NCBI GenBank assembly: GCA_037693485.1
Contig: CM075348.1
Coordinates: forward strand, 105,694,109 to 105,758,108
Source of the DNA: Kitagawia praeruptora
Taxonomy: Eukaryota > Streptophyta > Magnoliopsida > Apiales > Apiaceae
DNA length: 64,000 bases
Reading direction: 5' to 3'
Part shown: one piece after another, positions 1-13,174 of the stretch
Layout: every line of letters starts with the position of its first letter
Position numbering within the stretch: position 1 is the stretch's first letter
The notes under the pieces: model-generated
What the model saw: only the letters and a program-made list of their open reading frames with translations
Database searches by the model: none
Told to the model about the DNA's origin: nothing
Made by a program: the position numbers and the translations under genes

Positions 1-5
1 TGCAG

Positions 6-1321
6 GTAGGTTCAGGAAAATCATCCTTACTAAATTGTATTTTGCGAGAAACGAAAATCATCAATGGATTTGTGTATACCAGTGGATCTATAGCATATGT
101 ACCACAGGTTGATAAATAATGAACAATAGCATATCGCTTCTGAAGTCTTTGTGTAGCATGACTTCTTACATTCTGTGTTCTGATTTGGTAGGTTCCATGG
201 ATTCTCTCTGGAAGTATACGTGATAATGTCATTCTTGGAGATGTATATGATCCAAGAAGGTGCAATTCCAAAATTAGTGAAGTAACTTTATTATTTGTTT
301 GTGCTAAACTCTTAATGAGAGCTGGTCATATGTATACCAAGTGGTCGCTAATTCCGATCTAGTAACGCCCGTATGATATTCTCAAATATTGAGTAAAGGC
401 CCAAAGAAACACGAAGTTATAGTAAACTTTACAAAATGACACTTTTCAAACACTTAGCCCTTGTGTGACAGTCAGAAACTGCTTGTTCCTGATTTTTTTT
501 TATGAGTTATGTATGTTTTTGGTGTTTTTCTGTGTTTATAAGGTAAGAAATGCAATAACAGTGGATAAACAGTGAGATTCAGCAGAGAAAGAAGATAGAT
601 TCAGAGACAGTAGCAGAATTAGAGTAAGAAAAGAGATTGAGAGAGATATCAGAGATAGCTTGTGGGAGAAGATGGTAATTTCTTGAGAGGAACTGTGGAG
701 AGAAAAAGAGGTTTGGTGGAATCACTTCCATTTTCATATTTTCTTCATGCCTAGTCTGAATGTACAAACACGACTTCTACACATAGGCTACTGGGTACTA
801 GACATAGCTACTGCTACTAGATTCCCACTTCTAACTGATTCTGCAATGACTCAAATACCCCGAACAGTATCTCTTTTTCTTCTGCTAATACTCTTACTAC
901 TTGACAATATGGAATTCATGACGTTGACATTACCTATCATGTTTAGGGTTTGTCAGTTGTCTCCCGTTAATATTTTCTAATGAGTTTAATCTCTTTCCTC
1001 TGTGCTTTTCGTCCCTGATCTATTGATTAAGTTGGTAAACTGTATCTTTCTTCTCAATGATTGGTCAAACCTATTGCATGCCAAATGAGAAATCGTGATT
1101 TGATTTTGCAAATTCATATCACCAGATGGTAGATTGAAAAGAAAAGCTGTGTATTGAAGTGGAATTATCAAGGCTGCACTTTCACTGCAAACTTATATGT
1201 TTATTGATTACTAAGGGAGTTAATATCTATGTAAATAAAGTGAGAGAAAAATATGTGTGTGTGTGTGTGTGAGAGAGGGAGAGGGAGAGGGAGAGGGAGA
1301 GGGAGCGAGAGAGAGCGGGAG

Positions 1322-1371
<50 letters not shown>

Positions 1372-4300
1372 GTGTAATTTGATTAGCAAAAAAAAAAATG
1401 GCATTTGATTGGCAGGACAGGTAAATTTTGAACTTGTTATGCATGTGCTGTAGAGTGGCCAGTTCTGAATAAAGTGCTATTTGGTCATTTTAAAATTAGA
1501 TGTGTGCCAAAAGGGACCAATACTCCAAAATTTTTAACTGAGAATATCAATGTGAACACTAAGGTTATGTTTATGATATCTTGCTGATTCATCTCCAATA
1601 CTGAAAATTGAAATCTCAGTGAGGGGTGGTGTTGAAGGCCCAACACGCATTTGCTGGCTTCCCCAAAAACCTGAAGGTTTCGGGAGAGTTAATAATTTTC
1701 CAATTTATATATGGGCACAGTAGGGAAAATATATTTTTCTCCCCTGACATTAAGTAGAACCTTGTTATATCAATATTTTATTAATTAATAACCTCGACAA
1801 ATATATATATTTTCTTGGTCCCAATGTAGACATTTTATTTTTAAGCTCGAGAAATTATTAAGTTTCCGGTCCATAGAAACTTTACTGCTACAGCGAAGGA
1901 TTTTTCAGCTCTAACTCGGTACTTGCTTTCTGATGCAAGAAGATTATCTGATGTACTAAAGGCATGTGCAATGGACATTGATGTGTCCCGAATGAATGGT
2001 GGTGACATGGCTTTTATTGGTGAAAAAGGAGTTAACTTGTCAGGTGGGCAGAGAGCTCGTTTAGCTCTGGCCAGGTAAAGCACTTCTGTACTTTACAGTT
2101 TAAATACTAAATAGCAATAAAAAGGAGCTATATGAATCACTTTGAACTTGTTAACACTGTCGTATGTAACGCAGGGCTGTTTATCATGGTTCCGACATAT
2201 TCCTGCTCGATGATGTTCTTAGTGCAGTTGATGCAGAAGTTGCACAGTGGATATTATCAAATGCAATTCTTGGTCCCCTTATGAACCAGAAGACACGTGT
2301 TCTTTGTACCCACAATGTACAGGTATCGACTCCACCAAAAATTTACTGCATTAATTGAGTCCAAAAGGCATGGTGATTGGATACTAAAAAACGTACAATC
2401 TCTCTGTTTCATTAGTAAACAAGTGATTAATACAGTTTCTATAGTGAAATTCAATGTGTATCTCATAGGCCAAGCTCTGTATTATGTTTGGTTACTTAGA
2501 TTCTTTAGCACAATATTATGATGCATTGGAATAGAATATGAACGACAAAAACTGATAATGGTGTGCTGGTTTCTGTTAGTGCTTTTGTATTGGTGCCTGA
2601 TTAAGTTAGGTTCTGTGAGGAAAGAGATATTGGTAGGGGTATTCTTTTGTGTTGGTAAATTCCCAATTATAGGGAAGTTGGTCCCTCGCTCTCCTTGTAA
2701 CTCATTTCTTCTTTTTAGTGGACTGTTCTCCTCACCTTGTGAAATGAGTAACAATGATCGATCGTCGTTGATAATTGTCTCGTTGTGTTTGTTCTTTGCT
2801 TTTGATTTCTAATTTAAACGTTAGATCTGGTCAGATTTCATAAAAAATTGTTATTAGAGCTAGGGTTTTGGATCTAAATTGAATATCTGGAACAAGTAAT
2901 TAGAGATATTGACTCTGATCGATCGAGTTCTGCTGGAGAACAATTTCACAAGATTTAAATATATGTATTTTCAGTATTTATATTTTTTTAAGAGCTCTAA
3001 AGTTACCCTCAAAGAATCACCAATGCAAGATCTTTGCTTTGAGTTTTTTCCGACATTGGATTCTTTACAACGATGTTTCCGTATGGAAAATATTGTTTTG
3101 AAATTTCTTTTTCTAAGTTTCCATGAAATGGCACATTTAGAAGTTGCTACTTTATGGGTACTAAAAGTCTTATTTTCAGTCTAAAACTACTGCTGTGTAT
3201 CTTGATGTTATTTTATTTTTTTCGGTGGTGTAGGACGGTGTGAGGACCTAATATTAGCAGACTACTTTTTGTAATACATGTGGGCACATTTTCGAAGTTT
3301 AATATTTGGGCAGATTGAGTTACAGGCACCACCTGTATAAATTAGCGATCTAATTGACAGGTGTAATAGAAGTGGACACAATTTATTGAAGTTTACTTTT
3401 GGCTAGATTAGCAACCTAATTGACAATATTGTGTTTGATGTAAATTTGTGGGATTGCGAATTTCGGAAATGGTTGTGGCTTAACATTCGAGTGCTGGATG
3501 CTTTTAGAATTTGATTTTTATGCGTTGAAACCTTTGAGTTTTATGAAATATAAATCCGGGAATGGGTGACGCATCCATGAAAGATCTTCGTTATTAGGAG
3601 ATACTGGCCCTTTATGTTCAAGGTGGTTTGCGTACTTAGTGTGTTTTCAACTTTTTGGCTAGAGCTTAATTACTTGAGTTTTCAGGAGTATATGGGTATG
3701 AGCATCCTATTGATGAGTGGGGAATTTTTGTGTTTGTGAATAGAATTTCTACGTTTCTTTTATCAGTTTAGAGATGGAGCACAATTTGTGTTCTATATAA
3801 AAGCAGGTTTATGTTTGATATAGTTGGATATTGTTAAGAGAAGTTTACGTCTAGCTTTCAGGAATTAGTAGCTTGAGTTGATGTACTGTCTGATTTTGTA
3901 TGAATTAGTGGTGTAGTGTCTGCGTCCCTTCTTTGTTAGATAAATAATACCATCCAGTTTGCCTAGTTTGTTTTGAGTTTTAGTATGTCGATGGAGTTTC
4001 CAAAATTGAATCTTGGTGTATTGGTATTACTCGTTTAGTGTTGTGCATCTTTAGTGTGGATGGCCTACAAGACAGCTCTCTAAGTTACTGAATTGTATTT
4101 GTGTCTTGGTGGGTTCAACAGTTACAAGTAATTAGGCACAAACCAGTTTTGAATTTGATCAAGTTATTGCTCCGACAGGTAAGATATGAGATATTTAGGA
4201 TAGATCAAACCAAGGTGAGGATAGTTGGAATTTCTTTTAATTCCCTGACCTTTTTATTGAGTAGAGGCCCAGTTAAGTAGGATTTTGTGTTTTTGTATGA

Positions 4301-7300
4301 ATGAAACTAATGATGACCACTTTATTCAATTGCTATTATTCTTATTTAGATTATAACCACATCTGATTTCTGCAGGAGACCTTGAGGGAGGGAACAGATT
4401 TAGTAGGTAGTTTATTTGAGTGTGTGGGTGAAATACCCACGTTATGAGAGTTGGTCTCTTCTTCTATGTGAATCTACATCTATAATTGTGGTTGTTTCAA
4501 ACATTTGATCATACACATTGTTCTTTTGTCCAATCCATTTCTTGGTAAACTGAATCTGGAAATCTTGCTTATGTTTTCCTCAGGCAATATCTTCTGCAGA
4601 TACAGTCGTTTTAATAGACAAAGGACAAGTGAGGTGGGTAGGAAGCCCGTCGCAGTGCTCAATTTCTTCATATATTGCACCCTCCTTGCGGAAAGACATC
4701 ATTATCTCCTCTGAAGTTCAAAATCAAGATAATGATGTAGATGCTCAAGAAAATATACTTATGGAGAGTGACGATATTCATGTCTCGGAGGAATCCCCTT
4801 ACAGCCTTGAGGTTGAACAGAGGAAAGAAGGAAGGGTTGACCCTATCACCTACAAGTGAGTTATTTTTTTGATAGACCTGTATGGTAGATTTCTTGGTAA
4901 AGCACGGATTGAAATTATTTTCTTGCATGAACATATGTTTGTAACTTGTTTCATGTTTTTGATCTACAGAAACTATGCAGTGTTCTGCGGTTGGTCTATT
5001 ACAATCTTAACATGTCTCTCAGCTATATTAATGCAAGCTTCTCGTAATGGAAATGACCTCTGGCTGTCATACTGGGTAGATACAACAGGAGTTAATAGAG
5101 AAAAGTATCAAACATCCTTTTATTTGGTTAGTACCAGTTTCATACAAAACCAACAACCAATATGTTACTTGAGTATTAGTACCTCTGGTGGACTGTAATA
5201 ACAGATAATGCAACCGATGGTTTTTCTTGATGCACAAGTGATTCAGATAATTAAAAAGGAAACTCAGGAACCTGGAAACCCTTAAATTGCTTGTTTTTCA
5301 CAGTTATTACATTACATAATCAGTCTCTAGTGTTAAAACTGTTAATCTCTAAACAAGATAAACAATCAAATTTATTGTAGTAGATTTTAGGAATATATCA
5401 TCTTGGTATATATGATAAATTATTTAGGTGTCTACTAGGAGTTCTTTGTTCTTGTCATGGTTGAATTTTTGTAAGGCCGTATATTTTCCCACACTTGGCC
5501 TATTTACTATCTATGCCACTACCAGTAAGCTCCAGTAATCTCCTCTTTCTCATACCCGTCAAAGACTCCCTCCAAAAGTGAACATATGTGCTTGAAATGA
5601 TAACAAATTTTCAAAGTGAGTGGACGTGTTGCTAAATTTAATGTATCTAACTTTGTCGTATTGTCATTGACCATGCAGGTTGTTTTATGCATATTCTGTG
5701 TGGTGAATTCCTTATTGACACTAGTGCGAGCATTCTCATTTGCATTTGGCGGTCTACGTGCTGCTGTGCAAGTACATGACAGGCTACTAAAGAATTTAGT
5801 AAATGCACCTGTGCAGTTCTTCGATCATACTCCAAGCGGAAGAATACTCAACAGGTAGCACAAATTTTCTAAATATATTCTATATCTACTTGAAAGTATA
5901 TCTTTTGTTCGTCATATAGGTTGTCTTCCGATCTCTATACAATAGATGAAACTCTTCCTTTCATCCTCAACATTCTTCTGGCGAATTTTGTTGGTCTCCT
6001 GGGAATAGCTATTGTTCTCTCTTATGTGCAGGTCAGTTTAAGATAACTCTTATGTTTGGTTGATATTCCTGTTCAAAACACTTTAAATCTGATATGATGA
6101 ATCTGCTTCACTGATGTCTATATTGCAGGTCATGTTTTTACTTTTGTTACTGCCATTTTGGTATGTATACAACAAATTACAGGTATTTCACATATGACTG
6201 TTTAAATTTAAATCCATACTCTAGCAGTAGGCCTTCTATCAGCATTACAATTCATTGCTCCATCTTTATAATCACTTGTAACGATTTGGTAAAGTTGATT
6301 ATTACGTTTAATAAGTTTGCTCTGGAAGCTAGGAGGTATTTACTTAGTTGCTGATCAAATTCACATTAAATACATTTTCTGTTCTCTTTTTTCTTTGTAT
6401 AATTTAGATGTTTATCTGAATATGTCTACATTGGCCTTTACCATATGATTAATAATATCTTATTTTTATGGTGAGATTTGTGAGTATAGTGAGCAAAAGG
6501 TTGTATGATAAAATTGAACAGTATACATTCTGTACCAAGTAAAGCATGCTCAGTTTGAATGTAAAGGAATTTGTAATTTGAAAGAGGAATATGAAGTGCA
6601 TTTTTCATGTCTAAGCAGCATTTGAAAACAAAGAATCAAATCACTTGTTAGCATGCATGTTCCATATCATTAAATGAAGCAGAAAATTATTTTACTTGTC
6701 AGTCAGTAAGATTGTATTGAGTGTAAGATTTGTCAGGCTAAGAAGTTGTAGTTAAATGAAAGGTTTTTCAGTTCTACTACAGGTCAACATCGAGGGAGTT
6801 GAGAAGGCTAGATAGTGTCTCACGTTCCCCTATCTATGCCTCCTTTACTGAGATACTGAATGGATCGTCAACTATAAGGGCATTCAAATCTGAGGTAAGC
6901 ATATGCATTCTACTTTCTATTCAGAATTACCCAACTTGTATTATCAGTAAAACTGAACAAACCATTATAGCTTCAGGTTGTCTTTTTAAGATCAAGTCTG
7001 AGACTATTATTTTAGTAATAGCATTGGTAGTTATATTTATTTAAATTGTTTATACACCTAGTTTCCGTAGACTGACTAGTGTCAGCTGCCATTCAGGAAG
7101 CAGAGAGTGGGCCATACTAATACTGTTTGACAGGATTTTTTCTTTGCCAGATTTATTGAGAAAGTATTATTGTATCAGCGTACTTCTTATTCAGAGATCA
7201 TAGCAAATTTGTGGCTTTCACTGCGTCTGCAGGTATATTGAGCTAACTTGGGAAGATACACTGAACAAAAATTTGTTTATATGTAAAGAGTTATTTGAAT

Positions 7301-10300
7301 GACTTCTCTGAGTCGCATTACTGGTTCATATGATTCTATCTGGTAATCAAATTATTTGTCTTAGCTATTGGCAGCAGTTATTGTCTGTTTTGTTGCTGTG
7401 ATGGCTGTTGTAGGATCTCATGGACATCTTCTTATTAGTTTTGGTAGCCCAGGAAAGGTAAATGTTTTTGTTTTCAGTTATTCGTACCACTTACTTTTTA
7501 ATTCAATCTATTAACATAGCTACTTTTGTATCATCTATAATTCACAATGGGTTTTGTTATGCCCCCTATTTTGTCAACAGGTAGGATTGGCGCTTTCTTA
7601 TGCAGCTCCGATTGTATCTCTATTAGGAAACTTCTTGACAAGCTTTACAGAAACAGAAAAGGAATTGGTTTCAGTGGAGAGGGTTCTTCAGGTATTGGAG
7701 AATGAAGTTAATATCTTGGTTTTTTTTGCACCGACTAATTATGTTGATTCCTTTTGGCCTAGTATATGGATATAGCTCAAGAGGAACTACATGGGTGCCA
7801 GCTTCTGGATAAAGATTGGCCGTTGCATGGGGACATTGAATTTCTGAATGTGACTCTTCAGTATATGCCTTCTTTACCTGCTGCATTATGTGATATTACT
7901 TGTACTTTTGCTGGGGGGACACAGGTCTGTTCATAAATGTATCTGTGTTATGCTTTTTTTTTTCTTTTCTCTGTTCCCAGTAACAATACTCTTTACCCTG
8001 AATTCCTACACACATCAATTAAATTAGTCCTTCTTTGGGACTTTAAATTATTAGTTCTTCTCTCAAGGATAACACCTCATTTTGTTTTATTGATCAGACT
8101 GGAATTGTTGGCAGAACAGGTGCTGGAAAATCTAGCATTTTAAATGTGTTATTTCGCCTTAACCAACTTACTGGAGGTCGTATTTTGGTTGATGGAATAA
8201 ATATAGCTAATATTTCGTTAAGAGACCTTCGTTCTCATTTCTCTGTTGTTCCGCAGACTCCATTCCTTTTTGATGGATCATTAAGGTACATGACTATATG
8301 TTACCTGTTATTATACTTTTTGAAGAAGCATGAGCTTAAATCTAGAGATTAAATTGTCAACTTTCAGCTTGATGTATTTGCTAATACAAGTTACCATGAT
8401 GATGATTCTTTAAAACAAAATTAGGGACAACCTAGATCCATTCCGGGTGAATGATGACCTGAAAATTTGGGATTCCCTAGCAAAATGCCAGGTTGAAGAT
8501 GAAGTTAAAGCCATGGGAGGACTTGACATGCATGTTAAAGAATCTGGAACTTCATTCTCTGTTGGGCAATGTCAGCTCTTATGCCTTGCACGTGCATTTC
8601 TCAAGTCGTCTAAGGTAATAATAAAAAAGAAGTATGCAGGTTAGAGAATGAAACATGGAATCACGGAGACACACGCACACAAAGTGGCGGAGCTATGAGT
8701 TCCTTTAATGCAGGGGCACAAAGTTTATGTCACAAAAATTATATAATAAATAAAAAATATTAAGTTAAAGAACAAAAATATCGTTCAACCAATTGTTTGA
8801 CTTGAGTGATTGTTTGAATAGTTCCATCAAACACCTAATGTATAAAAAATGAATTACTTGTTTTCGTTTCATCAGAATTTGTTTCAAAGTTTGTATCATT
8901 CAGTCTTTTCACCTGAAACTCGATATGAGAGTTAAGATATGAACCACCTTTGTTAAAAAAAAATCTGCATGTATCCTTTCATTTTTATGCAAGACCGATA
9001 TAAAACCCACAAATTTCAGGGTAGGATTTGTCCACCTTGGAATTTAGGAAGCTCCACCCCCACAAAGGCACATACACAATATACCTGTAAGAGCACACCC
9101 ACCTACTAAAACATTCCGGAGGAGGTTAATTGAAATATTTAATATTTTAGGTGCTGTGTTTGGATGAATGTACAGCCAATGTGGATACTTCAACGGCTTT
9201 AAAGCTGCAGAATGCCATAACTAGCAAATGCAGAGGCATTACAGTGATCACAATTGCTCACCGCATTCCCACAGTGATGAACATGGATACGATTTTTATT
9301 CTTGATCAAGGGTCACTGGTATGCTCATAACTTGCACATTGATATCTTTTAGTTTTTTTAAAAAAATTCTTGACATGGAATAAGCACAAGGAGATGAAAA
9401 TTCGATTTCATCTATTCAATGGCCTTTTTTTTTATCACAATTTTCCTCTGCACATCTATTTTTTCTTACAATGGGAAAAGCCTCAGCTGAAATAAATCAA
9501 GGAGAGAAAGAAAATGAAGGATCCACCCAATAATCTGAGTAAAACTCTTATGTACTCTGGTTAGAAGGGTGTTTGTTCATAATTTTCATTTGTTCCTTCA
9601 CCCAATTCTCAAATTTAAATTGGTGTCAAATCCTCCAACACGACGATGCATATTTGTGCCATCATCCTACCCATCTCTTTCAGGAATCTTATCTAGAAAA
9701 TTTACATCTTCTTTTCATGTTTCCTTTTTATTTATTTATCTCTTTTTTACTATAATCATCACATTTCTTCACTCCATTCCTACTGCATTCTTTTCCTTCT
9801 AATTAAATGGTGCATTTGTTTTGAAATTAGTTATATAAATAGACGTTTATTATATAACATGATCTATGTTACCCGGACTCGGCAAAAAGTGTCCAACATG
9901 GCAATCTTTTGAAAAATATGCCTGTTTTTTGTCTAAATTAAGTGTCCAAGTCAGAGTGTCCATGTTCGATTGTCGAGTGTTTGACACGTGTACTCAAAGG
10001 TAAAATGAAGAGTACAAGTAACATAGATTACATGATTTGTAAGGCTAATTTAAGCTTTCTAACCCAAACATTACCTGGGGGTGTTTGGTTCATGGAATTT
10101 CAACCTGGTTAGCAGAAATAGGAATCTTATTCCCATGTGTTTGTGTTTGGTTCAGATATTTATTGTATTTGAACCTCAATCTAAAATATTTGGTTACTCA
10201 TTCCTTACTCTTTTCCATGGAATTCCAAACCTTTCTCATTCCCATTCCCGATCTCCATCAGCAATCCAAAAAGCCACTTTACGTTTAGTGTATACCAGGA

Positions 10301-10784
10301 AGTTTTTGTATGGCCTAGAACTAAATCGCATATATGAACACCCACAACAAAGGAAGAAAAAAGGAAAAAAATGAGTGATTCTAACTTTAATGCAAATTCT
10401 AGCTTGATTCAGTGCATTGTGAATTTGTTGAATTTAAGTTTGACGGTTTACATTGAACCTTTTACTTAAGTTACTTGCTCCTTCACTTTTTCTGCTAACA
10501 TGGGTCTAGAACAAGATCCACGCGGCAGGCTGACTACTTAACTAGGCATGGTATAAATAAAGCTATGTTAAAAATTCATTTTCACGTTCTTTTTCTGCAA
10601 CAATGCTGCGGGACCCCCGTATCGAAACAGGGAAAAATGTGTATGAGATGTTGCCGTAAATAATCTGACAATAGTCTTTTCTTTGCCATTATAGGTTGAA
10701 CAAGGAAATCCACAGGTTCTTCTACAAGATAAGATGTCCCGATTCTCGAGTTTTGTCGAGGCTTCTTCTATAAGTAATTTTTGA
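6..10784 (+). CDS. ABCC13: ABC transporter C family, ABCC13-like (3' part, 18 exons)
   Basis: Exons read 6-107, 192-259, 1943-2074, 2175-2322, 4584-4855, 4970-5126, 5679-5854, 5920-6031, 6129-6182, 6772-6894, 7134-7232, 7365-7457, 7581-7691, 7763-7924, 8098-8285, 8425-8614, 9151-9318 and 10695-10784. They join in frame to 814 codons plus TGA, all with GT-AG borders. Local residues: the Walker A of NBD1 is cut by the window edge (GSGKSS at 2-7), LSGGQ is at 89-93, the Walker B aspartate at 113 and the H-loop His at 147. Exons 6-13 encode the second membrane domain. NBD2 has Walker A GRTGAGKSS at 608-616, signature SVGQ at 711-714 and Walker B LCLDEC at 731-736. ABCC proteins are full-size ATP-driven membrane exporters of conjugates. 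The LCLDECTAN Walker B recalls plant ABCC13 (MRP11); the subfamily is firm, the exact orthologue less so. Oddity: the residue after SVGQ is Cys (715) where Arg is usual. The first membrane domain lies upstream of the window. Confidence 0.9.
470..985 (-). mobile_element. degenerate solo LTR in ABCC13 intron 2
   Basis: Read on the minus strand this resembles the LTR at 48,865-49,349. It shows a GGGTATTTGAGTC block, a TGAAAATATGAAA block followed by CTCTC-rich leader sequence, a TTGCATTTC block, CCAAAAACATA, and an end near CAGGAAC. Order and spacing are kept but identity is low by eye, so the boundaries are approximate. It lies antisense to the host gene. Confidence 0.55.
1253..1370. repeat. 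compound GT / GGGAGA / GA microsatellite in intron 2
   Basis: About nine GT units are followed by a GGGAGA tract (1277-1303) and then a long GA run (1325-1369). The GGGAGA tract puts at least five GGG runs with three-base spacers on the sense strand, which fits a G-quadruplex consensus. The open frames across it on the minus strand are only Leu-Ser repeats. Confidence 0.95.
2323..4583 (+). other. long intron 4 of the ABCC13-like gene
   Basis: This 2.26-kb intron separates the NBD1 H-loop exon from the exon that starts AISSADTVVLIDKG. I see no recognisable coding domain and no clear terminal repeats. The stretch 2640-2830 (CT-rich, then AGGGTTTTGGATCT) looks like a plant 5' leader and could be an old insertion, but nothing proves it. 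Confidence 0.6.
8685..9060. mobile_element. hAT-like MITE in ABCC13 intron 16
   Basis: The left end TGGCGGAGCT and the inverted right end GGGGTGGAGCT form a short imperfect terminal inverted repeat. Identical CACAAAG copies flank it (8678-8684 and 9061-9067), close to the 8-bp duplication made by hAT transposases. No coding capacity. Confidence 0.6.
9862..10031. mobile_element. small MITE in ABCC13 intron 17
   Basis: ATCTATGTTAC at the left end is mirrored by GTAACATAGAT at the right end. The ACCCGGACTC next to the left end recalls the common asterid MITE whose ends read TATGTTGCTCGGACTC. The body is about 150 bp and non-coding. Confidence 0.6.
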
Positions 10785-10929
10785 ATAAAAGGAGCTATTG
10801 ACAGTCATCGTCGTACTTCTACCACCATCACATATGGCTTTACCTACCTTATACTGTAATACAGTGTTTGGCTGAATCATCAAATAAGGCAGCCTTATAT
10901 GAGTAGAGTAATGTACATAGTATTTAGCT

Positions 10930-11488
10930 GAAATTGAAAAAGAAACCTAACTACTTTTGGAGTTTGGTTTAGATCTGACCAGAACAAGTCGAAAGACGCT
11001 ACACAGCCTTCATAAATCAAGTTCATGTTCATGTTCTAAACGAACCATATTTGGACAGAACTATTGACTAAATGCTATTTACTATTTTGTATGAGATGCA
11101 TTTTGGGTTAATTGAGCATATGAATATTGCCATATTTTATTATTCACTTGATTAGGTCTTGGAGAGAACATGAATGTTTTGCTTTCAAATCTATATATTA
11201 TAAATTTTTGCAAAATCCGTTCCTAGATTTGGATAAATTTTTTAATTTGATCCATGGATTATCCATTTTAAACTTTGGTATCCATATTTTGATTCGTACA
11301 AGATCCATATTTTGTTTGATCCATTTCTAACTTATTTGACCCATTTTTTATTGTTGTACTTTAAATATCATTTATGTAATTTATAATATGCTGATTCTCC
11401 CTCGAAAGATAGGGTTTCCGGTCTTCCTTGAAAGATAGGATGTGCGCTTCTTCGGTCAGATGGCCGAGGATATTATCTTTAAGTGCTT
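10930..11488 (+). repeat. direct duplication, copy 1 (559 bp)
   Basis: It starts GAAATTGAAAAAG and ends ATCTTTAAGTGCTT, and recurs 2,245 bp downstream with about ten differences. It begins in the DNA just downstream of ABCC13 and runs into the first ten codons of the LINE ORF1 that starts at 11,460. Confidence 0.9.
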
Positions 11489-12650
11489 AGTACTTAGGTT
11501 GGTAGAAGAAGAAGGGGATATCATCGATCTAGGAGCAATAGGGAATAAAGAATCACATGAAAAACTGAAGTTGCTTCTCATAGGGCGACTAGTTACTGCT
11601 CGTCCTTTTAACATTGAAGTATTTAAGCGAACCATGAAGAAAGCATGGAATACACTGTATAATATGGTGATTAAGGTAATTGGTCCTAATCTCTTTGCAT
11701 TTCAATTGTTTCACTTGAAGGATAAAGAGAAAGTTATTAACGGCCGACCATGATGTTTCAAAAATCATTTAATAGTAATCAAAGAGGTTAAAGGGGATGA
11801 ACAACCGAAGAAAATTAATCTAATGCACTCCCCTTTTGGGTTAGAGTAGAGAAATTGCCATTTAATTGTCGTACGAACAATGACATTAAAGCCATAATTG
11901 TGAGTTTGGGTGATTTTATGGAAATTGAAGAAGATATACTTGGATTGGAAAGATTTTGCTGAGTTTGAATCATGTTGTATATCAGGAATCCTTACAACGA
12001 TTTCAGTAGGTTAGAGACAAGAAAGGGAATAAAGTTAAAATAGAGTACAAGTATGAAGACTTCCATTTTTTTGCTTGGCTTGTGTTGTGAAGGATCACTC
12101 TGAAAGGATTGTACTACGGTGTCTAAGGAAGAGAGAGAAAAATCTGGGATGGGTACTTTATCTTAGAGCATCGCCGCGAAAAGGTTATACCAAAAATTTG
12201 GAGGAGATCAATCAGATAACTACTAGCAGGTTACGAAAGAATTAGGAATTGAGGCCAGTCTAGTTGAGATAGAGGTGGCTAAACAAAAATTGTTGAAAGG
12301 AGGGATGAAGAGAAGTTGGTGGAAGGGGAGACTATCGGAGTGGTGAGTAATATTTATTCCCTTTTATAAAGAACCTAAAGAACCAAGTATTGATGCTGAA
12401 AATTTAGAGGAAAAGGGGAACGGAGGAGAACTAAGTGCTATTAATAACTCTGATGAAAAATTAAAGAAAGAGAATAAGAAATTAACAAAGGATAAAAGAT
12501 GGAAGAGGGTTGAAAGAAATAACGGTGGGGCAAAAGAAGTGGGGATTGAATTATTGTTGCAGAAGAGAAGTTTTGAAGATACAGAGATGGAATTTGATAA
12601 GGTGGAAGGCAATGTGAGAAAGAAATTGAAGGAGTCTGAAATATCATTAC
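11460..12650 (+). pseudogene. LINE (L1 type) ORF1, DUF4283-like, broken
   Basis: From ATG 11,460 the frame gives MAEDIIFKCLVL and then a DUF4283-type domain (LIGRLVTARPFN, LFAFQLFHLKDKEKV). This is the nucleic-acid-binding first ORF of plant L1 LINEs. It stops at a TGA (11,751-11,753) where the family usually has Trp before CF, and a 1-bp deletion follows near 11,836 in the SPFWV region. The C-terminal part is degraded. The ORF2 remnant lies directly downstream. Confidence 0.75.
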
Positions 12651-12702
12651 AAGTTCCTAGAAAAATCGCGGAGGTTGACTATGTTCAACCCTGTCGAGAG
12701 CC

Positions 12703-13172
12703 ATGAGTATCCTTTGTTGGAACTGTCGGGGGATGGGGAACCCCCGAACAGTTCGAAAGCTCCGTCAATGGAGTATTTTTACGGCCCCGATCATGGTTTT
12801 TTTGTCAGAAACCATAATTATTAAATCTGATATAGAAAAGTTAAAGGATAAAATTGGTTTCTCTAATGCTTTTGGAGTTTCAAGTCGAGGAAAGGCAGGA
12901 GGGTTATGTGTTTTCTGGAATGCAGAGAATTGTAATTTTACTTTGATTTCCTACTCTCAAAATCATATTTGTGGGGATGTTGAGCAGGAAGGTGTTGGTA
13001 GATGGCATTTTGTTGGAATCTATGGGTGGCCAGAAGTTACAAATAAGCAATCGTACGTGGGCTTTAATGAAGAGTTTGTGTGAAAATGTTAATAAGCCGA
13101 TCATCTTTGGTCGGGATTTTAATGAAATTCTGAAGTATGATGAGAAAGAAGGAGGTGCAGACAACATAACAA
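12703..13172 (+). pseudogene. LINE ORF2 N-terminus, APE-type endonuclease, truncated
   Basis: The frame opens MSILCWNCRGMGNPRTV, the N-terminus of the L1 endonuclease-reverse transcriptase. FLSETI and GGLCVFWN match conserved endonuclease blocks. Near 13,083 a stop breaks the frame, and the neighbouring frame continues to the family's FNEI motif near 13,120 and then KYDEKEGG. At 13,172-13,175 the LINE stops abruptly where the second copy of the flanking repeat begins; no reverse transcriptase follows. Confidence 0.85.
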
Positions 13173-13174
13173 AG

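Noticed and set aside
10784..10789. AATAAA at the ABCC13 stop codon as its polyadenylation signal
   Set aside because: It overlaps the stop codon, leaving no 3' UTR; the true signal is probably further downstream.
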